DNA of 64,000 nucleotides. Origin: Actinomycetospora termitidis (GTDB lineage: Bacteria > Actinomycetota > Actinomycetes > Mycobacteriales > Pseudonocardiaceae). The stretch is from positions 248,001 through 312,000 of the forward strand of contig NZ_JASVWF010000005.1 of NCBI RefSeq assembly GCF_030286555.1, in the 5' to 3' direction. The stretch's first letter is position 1; each line of letters begins with the position of its first letter. Shown in pieces: positions 36,815 to 44,700 of this stretch. A program made the translations under genes and the position numbers. The notes under the pieces are model-generated. The model ran no database searches. It was not told where the DNA came from and was given only the letters and a program-made list of their open reading frames with translations.

Positions 36815-37405
36815 GTGAGCGCGACCGTCCGGACCCGCCGACCTGCCCGCCCGTCCCGCCCCGACCGCTTCCCGCTGCCCCTGCCCGGGTGGGAGGGGGT
36901 GACCGTGACCGCATGCCTCCCGTCGGAGGCCGTGGATCCGCTGCGGGGCGTCCGGCGCGGCGACGTCGTCCGGCTCGCCCTCGCGATCGCCGCCGTCGAG
37001 TGGCGCGTCGCGTACGTCGGCCGGGACCGCTGGCGCACCGACGAGCGCGGTCGGCTCGACGCCCGGGGCACGTTCCGGCGCCCGGACGGGGACCCCTGCT
37101 GCTCCCCCGGCGCGCTGGAGGTCGTCGGGCGGAACTGGTCGCTCTCCGAGGGCGTCGACGCGCGGCCGGACACCCGGCTCGAGGTCTCGGGCCTCCTCCA
37201 CGTCGCGGCGACGACGCCCGCCGCAGGCGACGCGCGCGACTGGGTCGTCCGCGCCTGGCGGCGCTACCGCGGGCACGGCGACGGCGTGGTGGGGGTGCCG
37301 GTGCGCGAGCTCCCGGAAGCCGGGGACGACGACGCGCACTGCCTCTACCTCGTCGACCTCGCCGACGCCGGGGCCCACGCCGAGCCGGGCCGTGAGCCGG
37401 CGTGA
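36815..37405 (+). CDS. Unknown family member A (CCSP-motif protein), 196 aa
   Basis: No family is recognised. After a basic, Arg/Pro-rich N-terminus of about 25 residues it reads as an all-beta soluble domain: GVTVTACLPSE, RRGDVVRLALAIAAVEWRV, DARGTFRRPDG, CCSPGALEVVG, RLEVSGLLHVAATTP and a C-terminal HCLYLVDLADAG. The CCSP segment, the xLxVxGxLxV strand and the Y(L/V)VDL ending recur in the gene at 38093, and weaker equivalents occur in the one between. GTG 36815 has a strong GAGGAGG site 6 nt upstream, better than ATG 36779. The stop overlaps the next start (GTGA), so genes A and B are one operon. Confidence 0.65.
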   Translation: MSATVRTRRPARPSRPDRFPLPLPGWEGVTVTACLPSEAVDPLRGVRRGDVVRLALAIAAVEWRVAYVGRDRWRTDERGRLDARGTFRRPDGDPCCSPGALEVVGRNWSLSEGVDARPDTRLEVSGLLHVAATTPAAGDARDWVVRAWRRYRGHGDGVVGVPVRELPEAGDDDAHCLYLVDLADAGAHAEPGREPA

Positions 37406-38055
37406 GGGCCGGTCCGGGAGGGCGTCCCCGGCGGCGTCCGGTCCGCGTGGCGGGCGAGCGGTGGCGGCCCGAGCGGGCGGCCGAGCGGGCGGCCGCCCGG
37501 CACACGCGCGACGACGAGCTCGCCGTCCAGCTGCCGTCCACGTTCCTCGACGACCCGGAGTTGCAGGGGCTCGTGCCGGGCGCGGAGATCGACGTGGCGC
37601 CCGCGCTCTTCGTCGCGGAGACGTCGCCGCCCGACGGCGGGCCGGCCGGTTGGCGGCACGACGAGCTCGGGTTGGTGCACGCCCGTGGCACGGTGCTGAC
37701 GGCGACGCCGGCCTCCGGCGGGCCGCCGCCGGTCAGCGTGCTCGACACGGGCGAGCGGCTGTTCCCGCTGTTCTGGTCGACGACGCAGCCGGTGGAGGGC
37801 CCCGTCACGGTCGGCGGGGCGCTCTACCTCGACCCGGACCTCGCCGCCGGCAGTGCGCTCGGCGAGCAGGTGGCACTGTGCCGGGAGCGCTACCGGGTCA
37901 CCGGACTGCGGGTCTCGCCGCGGCTGTCGTGGCGCCCGGGGCCGGGCCTGCGGCTCACCGAGGTCCCGCGCGACCTCGACGACGATCTGGTCCTCGTCGT
38001 GGGGCTGCTCCCGGTGGGCGTGCCCGACACGCCACGGTTTCCGACCCTCGGATGA
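37402..38055 (+). CDS. Unknown family member B, 217 aa
   Basis: Unrecognised. A basic N-terminus (GGRPRRRPVRVAGERWRPERA) is followed by a beta-rich domain in which LVHARGTVLTATP, GPVTVGGALYLDP, RVTGLRVSPRLSW and LDDDLVLVVGLLP look like counterparts of strands in the flanking genes A (36815) and C (38093). It lacks the CC pair. GTG 37402 overlaps the stop of A. No signal peptide or membrane helix. The relationship to A and C is weak and needs profile comparison to establish. Confidence 0.6.
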   Translation: MRAGPGGRPRRRPVRVAGERWRPERAAERAAARHTRDDELAVQLPSTFLDDPELQGLVPGAEIDVAPALFVAETSPPDGGPAGWRHDELGLVHARGTVLTATPASGGPPPVSVLDTGERLFPLFWSTTQPVEGPVTVGGALYLDPDLAAGSALGEQVALCRERYRVTGLRVSPRLSWRPGPGLRLTEVPRDLDDDLVLVVGLLPVGVPDTPRFPTLG

Positions 38056-38092
38056 CGGGTTCCTGCTGGTGGGAGGTCCTACGGTGCTCGGC

Positions 38093-38569
38093 GTGCAGGT
38101 GGTCGCGGTCGTGCCGGCATGGATGCTGGCCGACGGGGAGTACGTCGGGCTCGCGGTGGGCGACGCGGTGAGCACGGGGTTCGCACTCCAGGTGACGGCG
38201 ACGGTCCCGGACGGCGCGGGCGTGCTCGCCCAGGACGCCGACCGGCCCGGCCTCACCACGGTCGGCGGGCGCACGGTCACCGTCGGGCGCACCACGGTCC
38301 TGTGCTGCTCGCCCTGGGTGCTGGCTCTGCTGGCGAGCCGGCGCGTGGACCCCGATGTGGACCTGTCGGTCGAGGGGTGGCTGACCGTGGAGCCCTATCT
38401 GTGGGCACCCGGCAGCGAGCTCGCCGACGCCGAACCGGAGGGGCGCTCGGACTGGACCGTCACGCGCCTGCGGGCGGTCGGCGAGGAGGCCGCGCACGAC
38501 ATCGACCGGCTGCCGGCGGTCGACGACGTGGATCCGGACGCGGTCTACGTCGTCGACCTGTCGCGCTGA
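38093..38569 (+). CDS. Unknown family member C (CCSP-motif protein), 158 aa
   Basis: Unrecognised beta-rich soluble protein related to A: GVQVVAVVPAWML, LAVGDAVSTGFALQVTATV, TTVLCCSPWVLALL, DLSVEGWLTVEPYLW and the terminal AVYVVDLSR correspond in order to strands in the gene at 36815. Acidic overall. GTG 38093 is supported by TACGGT (38080-38085) 7 nt upstream, so it has its own leaderless promoter inside the A-B-C cluster. No catalytic residues are apparent apart from the paired cysteines. Confidence 0.62.
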   Translation: MQVVAVVPAWMLADGEYVGLAVGDAVSTGFALQVTATVPDGAGVLAQDADRPGLTTVGGRTVTVGRTTVLCCSPWVLALLASRRVDPDVDLSVEGWLTVEPYLWAPGSELADAEPEGRSDWTVTRLRAVGEEAAHDIDRLPAVDDVDPDAVYVVDLSR

Positions 38570-38631
38570 CCCGCTCCCCACCCGCCCGATCGCCCGGATT
38601 GACGCATTGACGGTCCTGTGTCGCAATCCTC

Positions 38632-38655
38632 CCGGTCACCGGCGCGGGTGACCGG
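38632..38655. repeat. Inverted repeat upstream of the MatC-like gene
   Basis: Perfect 9-bp arms CCGGTCACC (38632-38640) and GGTGACCGG (38647-38655), 6-bp loop, ending 17 bp before the ATG. The position suits an operator or leader hairpin; a GntR-type site is possible but unproven. Confidence 0.5.
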
Positions 38656-38672
38656 TCGGCGGGAGGTGGCCC

Positions 38673-39980
38673 ATGGCACCGGAGCTCGTGTCGATCGTGG
38701 TGCTGATGGTGATGTTCGTGATCGCCACGGTCCTGCCGGTGAACCTCGGCGCGCTCGGCTTCGTGGCGGCCGCCGGTGTCGGGGTGCTCGTCGGCGGGCT
38801 GAGCCTGGACGACTCCCTGGCCGGCTTCCCCACCGACCTGTTCCTGATCCTGGTCGGGCTCATGTTCCTCTTCGGGATCGCCCAGCAGAACGGGACGATC
38901 GACCGGCTCGTGGAGTGGTCGATGCGGCTGGTGCGCGGCCACCTGGTGGCGGCGCCGTGGATCTTCTTCACCCTCGCGACGGTGTTCTCCGCCATCGGCG
39001 CGCTGTTCGCCGTCGCGATCGTCGCCCCGCTCGCGATGCCGTTCGCCCGTCGCTACCGGATCGACCTGCTGCTGATGGGCATGATGGTCGTCCACGGCTC
39101 CCTCGCCGGGGCGTTCTCCCCGATCAGCGTGTACGGCGTCGTGGTGAACGGGCTCGTGGCCGGGACCGCCCTGCCGTCGAGCCCGCTCACGCTCTTCCTG
39201 GTCCCGCTGGCGTTCAACGTGCTCGTCGCCGCCGTGGTGTTCGTGCTGCTCGGCGGGCGCGACCTCGTCGGTGTGCGCTCCCACCACGTCGAGGAGGAGG
39301 ACGAGGAACCCCCGGCCGACTCCGACGTGTCCGTCCCCGGGGGCGTCGGGGTGCGGGAGCGGACCAGGGCCGGCACGCGCGTCACCTACCCGCAGGTCCT
39401 CACGCTCGCGGCGATCGTGGTGCTCGCCGTCGGCACGGTGGGCTTCGGTCTGGACGTCGGCGTGCTGGCGATGTCGCTCGCGGTCGTGCTCGGCATCCTC
39501 TCCCCCGCCGGGAACGCCGAGGCGCTCAAGGGCATCAGCTGGTCGACCGTGCTCCTGGTCTGCGGGGTGATCACCTACGTCGGGGTGTTGCAGGAGGTCG
39601 GGACCACCGAGCTGGTCGGGCAGGGCATCGTCGCCCTCGGGGTCCCGCTGGTGGTGGCGCTGCTGCTGCTCTACCTCGGCGGCGTGCTGTCCGCGTTCGC
39701 GTCGTCGGCGGGGATCATCGGCGTCGCGATCCCGCTGGCCCTGCCGTTCCTGCTCCAGGGATCGGTGAGCGCGATCGGGATGGTGGCCGCGCTCGCCGTC
39801 GCGACGACGATCGTCGACGTCAGCCCGTTCTCCACCAACGGCGCCCTCGTGCTGGCGAGCACCCCGGAGGACGTCGACCGGGACGCCTTCTACCGGCGCA
39901 TGCTCGTGTACGCGGGGTCGGTCGTGGTGGCCGGTCCGCTGCTCGCGTGGGCGCTGCTGATCCTGCCCGGGTGGCTCTAG
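38673..39980 (+). CDS. SLC13/MatC-like dicarboxylate transporter
   Basis: A 435-residue membrane protein with about 11-12 helices. N-terminal half resembles the MatC_N domain (LVSIVVLMVMFVIATVLPVN, GLSLDDSLAGFPTDLFLILVG) and both halves end in motifs typical of the ion-transporter superfamily (LAGAFSPISVYGVVVNG and TTIVDVSPFSTNGALVLA). A long cytoplasmic loop rich in Glu (VEEEDEEPPADSD) separates the halves. The ATG has GGGAGGTGG 5 nt upstream. MatC carriers take up malonate or related dicarboxylates; the substrate is inferred only. No malonate-metabolising genes are adjacent. Confidence 0.83.
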   Translation: MAPELVSIVVLMVMFVIATVLPVNLGALGFVAAAGVGVLVGGLSLDDSLAGFPTDLFLILVGLMFLFGIAQQNGTIDRLVEWSMRLVRGHLVAAPWIFFTLATVFSAIGALFAVAIVAPLAMPFARRYRIDLLLMGMMVVHGSLAGAFSPISVYGVVVNGLVAGTALPSSPLTLFLVPLAFNVLVAAVVFVLLGGRDLVGVRSHHVEEEDEEPPADSDVSVPGGVGVRERTRAGTRVTYPQVLTLAAIVVLAVGTVGFGLDVGVLAMSLAVVLGILSPAGNAEALKGISWSTVLLVCGVITYVGVLQEVGTTELVGQGIVALGVPLVVALLLLYLGGVLSAFASSAGIIGVAIPLALPFLLQGSVSAIGMVAALAVATTIVDVSPFSTNGALVLASTPEDVDRDAFYRRMLVYAGSVVVAGPLLAWALLILPGWL

Positions 39981-40019
39981 ATCTTGACTCGGACGGGTGA
40001 TCGCCGTCACGCTGCCCCG

Positions 40020-40286
40020 GTGACGAAGGACCGGATCACGAACACGCTCGGGGTGCTCGGGGCGATCTTCTGTCTCGTGGCCGTCCTGACCGGCTTCGGC
40101 CACGCCGCCGAGGCCGACGACGATGACGACGACGCCCCGGCCGCCCCGCCGCCGACCAGCCAGGTCGTACCGGCCCCCGTCCCCGGGGGAAGCCAGCCGC
40201 AGGCGCCGGCGCAGAGCCAGCCGCCGGCGGCGCCCGCCGCGCCGGCGGCGCCGCAGGACGACGACGGGGACGACGACGACGGCTGA
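40020..40286 (+). CDS. Small membrane-anchored or secreted acidic Pro/Ala-rich protein, 88 aa
   Basis: No family is recognised. An N-terminal hydrophobic segment (LGVLGAIFCLVAVLTGFG) is followed by AAEADDDDDD, a Pro/Ala/Gln-rich linker and a second acidic run at the C-terminus. It is probably anchored or exported, with a low-complexity extracytoplasmic tail that could bind cations. GTG 40020 is 6 nt after CACGCT, with TTGACT (39984-39989) 17 bp upstream of it, so a leaderless promoter is plausible; this is the only near-consensus -35 that I found with correct spacing. Confidence 0.6.
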   Translation: MTKDRITNTLGVLGAIFCLVAVLTGFGHAAEADDDDDDAPAAPPPTSQVVPAPVPGGSQPQAPAQSQPPAAPAAPAAPQDDDGDDDDG

Positions 40287-40297
40287 GCGCCACGGCG

Positions 40298-40765
40298 TCA
40301 GTCGGGGCGGTCTCCCCGGCCGGAGCCGACGGAGCGCGTCCGCCAACCGCGATGCAGCGGTTCGCCCCCGTCGCACGGGAGGATCGACCAGGCCTCGGCG
40401 GTCCAACGGAAGATCGCATCCTGCCCGTAACGCGCCGCGAGCGCGACAGCGGTCTCGTCGCTGAGCCTGCGGACGACCACGCTCTCCTCGACGTGCGAAC
40501 CGTCGACGGCACCGGCGTCGCCGCACCAGGTCTCCACCTCGGCGGGCAGCTCGGCCACCAGCGCCTCCTGCCGGCGCTGGTTCTCCGCCGCGTCGAGCCG
40601 CTCCGGGCCCGGATTGTGGGCGGTGAGGACGTGGACGGGGCCGTCGAACGGGAAGTCCCCCGTGCCCTCGTCGGCCGGCCGGAGCTCCGTCGTCCCGCCT
40701 CCGTGCCACCGGACGCGGAGCCGCGCCTGCGCGTAGCCCGCGAACCGTTCGACCCGCTCCGCCAT
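40298..40765 (-). CDS. DUF3293-like protein, 155 aa
   Basis: Soluble protein with the DUF3293-type arrangement: FPFDGPVHVLTAHNPGPERLD (part), a helix with ENQRRQEALVAEL, a central GSHVEESVVVRRLSDETAVALAARYGQDAIFRW. The family is a small, widespread unknown of about 130-150 residues. It is on the minus strand, downstream of the toxin-remnant/DUF6247 pair, and convergent with the gene at 40020. ATG 40765 lies at the start of the domain. No function can be given. Confidence 0.75.
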   Translation of the reverse strand: MAERVERFAGYAQARLRVRWHGGGTTELRPADEGTGDFPFDGPVHVLTAHNPGPERLDAAENQRRQEALVAELPAEVETWCGDAGAVDGSHVEESVVVRRLSDETAVALAARYGQDAIFRWTAEAWSILPCDGGEPLHRGWRTRSVGSGRGDRPD

Positions 40766-40782
40766 GGGTCGAGGATGCCGCG

Positions 40783-40857
40783 ATCACCCCAGACGTCGGA
40801 ACGGGCCGCGATCGATTCGGCGACCGCGGTGTCATCGACCTGGTACACCGGCCTACC
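40783..40857 (-). pseudogene. Probable RelE/ParE toxin C-terminal remnant
   Basis: Between the DUF6247 stop and the DUF3293 gene, the minus strand reads GRPVYQVDDTAVAESIAARS followed by DVWGD. This resembles the C-terminus of RelE-family toxins (YRVVYxVDD...VxxVAHRxDVY), shortened in the strand that normally separates the two parts. No N-terminal half is present. Such toxins are often encoded directly after DUF6247 genes, so I infer a decayed toxin gene. The match is short. Confidence 0.4.
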
Positions 40858-40859
40858 GG

Positions 40860-41186
40860 TCAGAATCCCGCTTTGGCCCTGGTGACCTCGAACGGCTCGT
40901 CACGAGGACTCTCCTCACCCGTGGCCATCGCGGCTGCAGCCCGGATGACCCGGTGGTACGAGCCCCGGTTCGTCTGGAGGATGGCGAGTCGGCGGAACTC
41001 CTCCAGCACGGAGAACACCGGGGTCAGGTCCAACTCGCGACGCATCGACTCCGACGCCGTCTCGAGGGCTTGCCGGAAGCGGACCTGATCCTCGGGGTCG
41101 AGCGCCGCGTGGATCGACTCCGGGCTCGCACCTGCGCCGAGGGGCCGCGCGGGCGGGTCCGCGTCGATGCTCCACGAAGCCGACAT
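40860..41186 (-). CDS. DUF6247 family protein (likely orphan antitoxin)
   Basis: A 108-residue protein: SPESIHAALDPEDQVRFRQAL, DLTPVFSVLEEFRRLAILQ and DEPFEVTRAKAGF match my memory of DUF6247, a mostly actinobacterial family whose genes commonly precede RelE-like toxins. It is mostly helical and acidic, as expected for an antitoxin. ATG 41186 is preceded by TACTCT 8 nt upstream. The following toxin is only a fragment here, so the gene may be an orphan antitoxin; that role is inferred from context. Confidence 0.7.
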   Translation of the reverse strand: MSASWSIDADPPARPLGAGASPESIHAALDPEDQVRFRQALETASESMRRELDLTPVFSVLEEFRRLAILQTNRGSYHRVIRAAAAMATGEESPRDEPFEVTRAKAGF

Positions 41187-41334
41187 GCCCACGAAGAGTA
41201 CTGGCTCAGGGCGGAGGTGTCGGGCAGGAACGGGCTCGCGGGGCCGCGACGTCGACGTGGCGCAGGTGCGGCACCCCCCGAGACCTGCCCGACGTCGACC
41301 TCGACGAGCCGACCGCCCGGCCATACTGCGTGCC

Positions 41335-41709
41335 GTGAGCACGCTCCCCGACCTCGTGCGGCGCATCCTCGACGGCGAGCCGGCCGTCCCGGCCCCGGAG
41401 GCCGACCGGGACCTGTTCGCCCGACGGGCGGGCGAGGCCGGGGTCCCGGGCGCCGTCGTCGCCGAGCTCGTCGCGCTCTACGCCGTCCACGACGGGCTCG
41501 CCGACGAGACGAGCCTCGGCTTCCACCCGTGCGCGGACGTCGTGATCTTCGAGTGGTGGCCGGACGACGGGTTGTGGCTGGGGCAGCGGCACTTCCACAC
41601 CACCCGCTGGACCCCGGAGCACGGGTTCGCCCGGGGAGATGCGACGGACGTCATGTTCGGTCCGGACGACGCCTTCCCGACGCTGGTCGACCTCCTCGCG
41701 GCCTCCTGA
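41335..41709 (+). CDS. Hypothetical protein, 124 aa (SMI1/KNR4-like features)
   Basis: Not confidently recognised. The pattern AELVALYAVHDGLADETSLGF (part) followed by ADVVIFEWWPDDGLWLGQ and GFARGDATDVMFGPDDAF suggests a SMI1/KNR4-like fold, found in immunity proteins of contact-dependent toxins, but this is weak. GTG 41335 has CATACT (41322-41327) 7 nt upstream. It is tail-to-tail with the SDR gene, 1 bp between their ends. No toxin gene is adjacent. Confidence 0.55.
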   Translation: MSTLPDLVRRILDGEPAVPAPEADRDLFARRAGEAGVPGAVVAELVALYAVHDGLADETSLGFHPCADVVIFEWWPDDGLWLGQRHFHTTRWTPEHGFARGDATDVMFGPDDAFPTLVDLLAAS

Positions 41710-41710
41710 C

Positions 41711-42409
41711 TCAGATCTCCAGTCCCTTCGGCGGCCCGGCGAGCGCCTCCTTCAGCATGCGGCTCGGAGCGTCGACGAGGACCTCGTCGGTTCCCTCCGC
41801 GACGCCGTCGAGGATCCGGTCGGCGACCTCGGCGGCGGCAATCTTCGGGACGTCGAGGTGGGCGATCATGTCGGTGTCCATGAACCCGAGGTGGACGCCC
41901 AGGACGTGCACGTTCCGGACGCGGAGTTCGGCGCGGGCACCGTTGGTGAACGACCACGCGGCCGCCTTCGTCGCGGCGTACGAGCCGGCCCACGGCGCGG
42001 CGGCCCACGACAGCGCGGACAGCACCGTCACCGCCGTCCCTCCCCCACGGCGGGCGAGGACCGGCGCGAACTCCCGCAGCACCGCGACCGGACCCCAGAA
42101 GTTCGTCTCCATCTCCGCCCGGGCGCGCTCCGGGTCCGTCGTGAGCAGCGAGCCCGCGCCCCCGACCCCGGCGTTGTTGATCACGAGGTCGACGTCGGCC
42201 GCGCGGGCCGCCGCCTCCTTGATCGTCGACAGCTCGGTCACGTCCAGACGGACCGGGACGACCCGGGGATCGTCCAGACCGACGAGGAGGGGGTCGCGGG
42301 CGGCCGCGTAGACGGTGCTCGCGCCGCGGGCGAGCAGGCCGGTCACGAGGGCGGCGCCGAGACCGCGGTTCGCGCCGGTGACCAGGGCGTTCGCGCCGGA
42401 GAGGATCAT
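41711..42409 (-). CDS. Short-chain dehydrogenase/reductase
   Basis: A 232-residue SDR: cofactor motif TGANRGLG, DVDLVINNAGVGG, catalytic Ser in LSALSWAAAPW, and YAATKAAAW with Tyr-x-x-x-Lys. C-terminal VHLGFMDTDM. The TGxxxGxG variant suggests NADP(H) preference via ARDP at the end of strand 2, though this is only family reasoning. It is coupled to the upstream thiolase (ATGA overlap), so both act on a shared ketoacyl-type pathway; the substrate is unknown. Confidence 0.88.
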   Translation of the reverse strand: MILSGANALVTGANRGLGAALVTGLLARGASTVYAAARDPLLVGLDDPRVVPVRLDVTELSTIKEAAARAADVDLVINNAGVGGAGSLLTTDPERARAEMETNFWGPVAVLREFAPVLARRGGGTAVTVLSALSWAAAPWAGSYAATKAAAWSFTNGARAELRVRNVHVLGVHLGFMDTDMIAHLDVPKIAAAEVADRILDGVAEGTDEVLVDAPSRMLKEALAGPPKGLEI

Positions 42410-43617
42410 CGGACGACCCGCTCGAGGATCGTCGCGTTCGCGGTGCCGCCGGCCTCGCACATCGTCTGCAGGCCGAAGCGCCCGCCGGTCTGCTCGAGCA
42501 CGCCGAGCAGCGTCGTGGCCAGGCGCGCCCCGCTGGCGCCGAGCGGGTGCCCGATGGAGATCGCGCCGCCGTTCACGTTGACCTTCGTCGGGTCGGCGCC
42601 GGTCTCGGCGAGCCAGGCCAGCACGACGGACGCGAACGCCTCGTTGACCTCGAAGGCGTCGATGTCGTCGAGCGCGAGCCCGGCGCGGGCGAGCACCTTC
42701 GCGGTGGCCGGGATGATGCCGGTGAGCATGAGGACCGGGTCGTCGCCGGTGACCGTGGCGGTGTGCACGCGGGCCCGCGGGGTCCACCCGTGCGCGGCCG
42801 CGATCTCCGAGGTCGTGACGAGCAGGGCCGCGGCGCCGTCGTTGTAGGGGCTGGCGTTGCCGGCGGTGACGGTCCAGTCGATCTCCCCGAACCGCTCGCA
42901 CCACCGCGGGTCGGCGAACGGGGTGCGCAGGCCGGCGAGCGCCTCGGCGGTGGTGCCGGACCGGATCGTCTCGTCGGTCGCCAACTGGACCACGGAACCG
43001 TCGGGAAGGGGGCTCTTCAGCGGCACCGTCTCCGCGGCGAACCGGCCGTCGGCCCACGCCGCGGCGGCCTTCCGGTGGCTCTGCCGGGCGAACTCGTCGA
43101 GCTGCGTCCGGGCGAGGCCCCAGCGGCGCGCGATCAGCTCGGCGCTGACGCCCTGCGGGATCAGCCCGGGCGCGTAGCGGGCGGCGACGGACGGCCCGGC
43201 GACGTCCTGCGGGACACCGTCGACCCGGGTCTGGCTGCCGATCGGGATGCGCGACATCGACTCGACGCCGGAGGCGATCGCGATGTCGTAGGCCCCGGCC
43301 ACGACGCCCTGCGCGGCGAACGAGAGCGCCTGCTGGCTCGAGCCGCACTGGCGGTCGACGGTGGTGCCCGGGACCGACTCGGGGAAGCCGGCGGCGAGCG
43401 CGGCGAAGCGTGTGGTGTTGCCGCTCTGCTCGCCGACCTGGCCCACCGCGCCGCCGATGACGTCGTCGACCTCCGCGGGATCGAGGCCCGTCCGCTCGAC
43501 CAGCGAGCGGAGCACGTGCGCGTGGAGCTCGACCGGGTGCACGCCCGCGTACGCCCCGTCGGCCTTGCCCTTCGCCAGCGGCGTGCGGACCGCCTCGACG
43601 ATGACCGCGTCCCTCAT
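42406..43617 (-). CDS. Acetyl-CoA C-acyltransferase (thiolase)
   Basis: A 403-residue degradative-type thiolase. Active-site Cys in TTVDRQCGSSQQAL, the NEAFA motif in FEVNEAFASVVLAW, GGAISIGHPLGASGAR (His) and the final Cys in LQTMCEAGGTANATI are all present. It cleaves 3-ketoacyl-CoA with CoA in beta-oxidation, or runs in reverse; sequence features such as WDRFGEIDWTVTAGNASP-like regions (EIDWTVTAGNASPYNDGA) resemble steroid/fatty-acid thiolases of actinobacteria. ATG 43617 is just downstream of two tandem palindromic operators. First gene of a two-gene operon with the SDR. Confidence 0.93.
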   Translation of the reverse strand: MRDAVIVEAVRTPLAKGKADGAYAGVHPVELHAHVLRSLVERTGLDPAEVDDVIGGAVGQVGEQSGNTTRFAALAAGFPESVPGTTVDRQCGSSQQALSFAAQGVVAGAYDIAIASGVESMSRIPIGSQTRVDGVPQDVAGPSVAARYAPGLIPQGVSAELIARRWGLARTQLDEFARQSHRKAAAAWADGRFAAETVPLKSPLPDGSVVQLATDETIRSGTTAEALAGLRTPFADPRWCERFGEIDWTVTAGNASPYNDGAAALLVTTSEIAAAHGWTPRARVHTATVTGDDPVLMLTGIIPATAKVLARAGLALDDIDAFEVNEAFASVVLAWLAETGADPTKVNVNGGAISIGHPLGASGARLATTLLGVLEQTGGRFGLQTMCEAGGTANATILERVVR

Positions 43618-43637
43618 GACGTCCTCCTCCACGATGC

Positions 43638-43667
43638 GGACCGATCGGTCCCGGACCGCTCGGTCCG
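43638..43667. promoter_or_regulatory. Tandem TetR-type operators in thiolase/thioesterase promoter region
   Basis: GGACCGATCGGTCC (43638-43651), a perfect 14-bp palindrome, is followed after one base by GGACCGCTCGGTCC (43653-43666), flanked by C and G. GACCG-N2-CGGTC is the form of many TetR-family operators. The pair sits 21 bp upstream of the thiolase ATG, between divergent genes. No TetR gene is adjacent. Confidence 0.75.
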
Positions 43668-43761
43668 AATCGTGCGCCTCCGACCTCCGTGGGTCAACGA
43701 GGACGGTCGTGCTCCGCGCCACAGGACGGGTCGCCGGCACCTGCCTGGCGCCGATTTGACC

Positions 43762-44634
43762 ATGACCGGCCAGGTGCGTACGGGTACCGGGGTGCGAGCA
43801 TCCACGGCAGGGTCGGTCGACGGCTCCACGGCGTTCTTCCGGGCGGACGGCGAGCACCTCGTGCCGCTGCGGCGGGCGAGGAGCGGGTGGGGTGGATCGG
43901 ACGGACCCGACCAGATCCGCGGCACCGCGGTCAGCGCGATCCTCGCCCGCGCCGCCGAGCGTGCCGCTGACGAGCTGGAGCACCCGGCGTGGTTCCGCCC
44001 GGTGCGCTGGACGCTGGATCTCTTCCGTCCGGCCGCGATGGCTCCGGTCACGACGACGGCGGCCGTCGTCCGCAGTGGACGGCGGCTGCGGCTCGTGGAC
44101 GCGACGCTGGACCAGGACGGCCGCGCGGTCGCCCGGGCGTCGCTGCTGCTCCTGGCCACCGGTGGCCCGCGCGCCGGGACGACGTGGACCGCGCCCCTGC
44201 CGTCGACACCGGAACCGCCGCCCGCCGACCTCGTCCCCGACCCGGCGGAGCCGACGCTCTACCGCAGCGACGGCTGCTGGTCGGCCGACCGCCGGCTGCA
44301 CGCCAACGCGGCCCGGAAGGCGACGTGGTTCCCCGTCGCCCCGATCGTCGAGGGCGAGGAGCCGACCGGGCTGGCGCACGTCGCGGCCGTCGCCGACGCA
44401 GCCAACCTGACCTCGAGCTGGGGCACGCTCGGCGTCGAGTACATCAACGCCGACCTCACGCTCACGCTCACCCGCGTGCCCGACCGCGGTGCGGGCGTGG
44501 GCCACCACGCCGAGTCCCGGGTGGAGGACGACGGCATCGCCTGGGGCACGACGACGGTGTTCGACGAGCACGGCACGCTGGGGAGCGTCGTCGTGTCGAC
44601 GCTGGCCAACGGGGAGCGTGCGGTGACCGTCTGA
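43762..44634 (+). CDS. Acyl-CoA thioesterase-like (double hot-dog) protein
   Basis: A 290-residue protein with two hot-dog-like halves, as in TesB/ACOT-type thioesterases. The N-terminal half has RGTAVSAILARAAERAAD and PVRWTLDLFRPAAMAPVTTTA; the C-terminal half ends with EDDGIAWGTTTVFDEHGTLGS. The second half keeps WGTLGVEYINADLTLTLTR, a typical core strand/helix. Catalytic triad residues cannot be assigned, so activity is inferred from fold and context. It diverges from the thiolase-SDR operon, with which it probably shares regulation through the paired palindromes at 43638-43667. Confidence 0.77.
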   Translation: MTGQVRTGTGVRASTAGSVDGSTAFFRADGEHLVPLRRARSGWGGSDGPDQIRGTAVSAILARAAERAADELEHPAWFRPVRWTLDLFRPAAMAPVTTTAAVVRSGRRLRLVDATLDQDGRAVARASLLLLATGGPRAGTTWTAPLPSTPEPPPADLVPDPAEPTLYRSDGCWSADRRLHANAARKATWFPVAPIVEGEEPTGLAHVAAVADAANLTSSWGTLGVEYINADLTLTLTRVPDRGAGVGHHAESRVEDDGIAWGTTTVFDEHGTLGSVVVSTLANGERAVTV

Positions 44635-44700
44635 CGATGTGGCGTGACTGCCACTGGATGCCGGCAACGACGCTTCGCTGTCACCCCCGCGGCGGCGCGA

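Noticed and set aside
40036-40848. 270-codon minus-strand frame overlapping the DUF3293 gene
   Set aside because: Only its first 25 codons resemble anything (the RelE remnant); the rest is Arg/Ser/Gly-rich and overlaps the supported DUF3293 frame.
44639-44654. GTGGC-GTGACT-GCCAC hairpin after the thioesterase
   Set aside because: Five-bp arms are expected by chance at this base composition.
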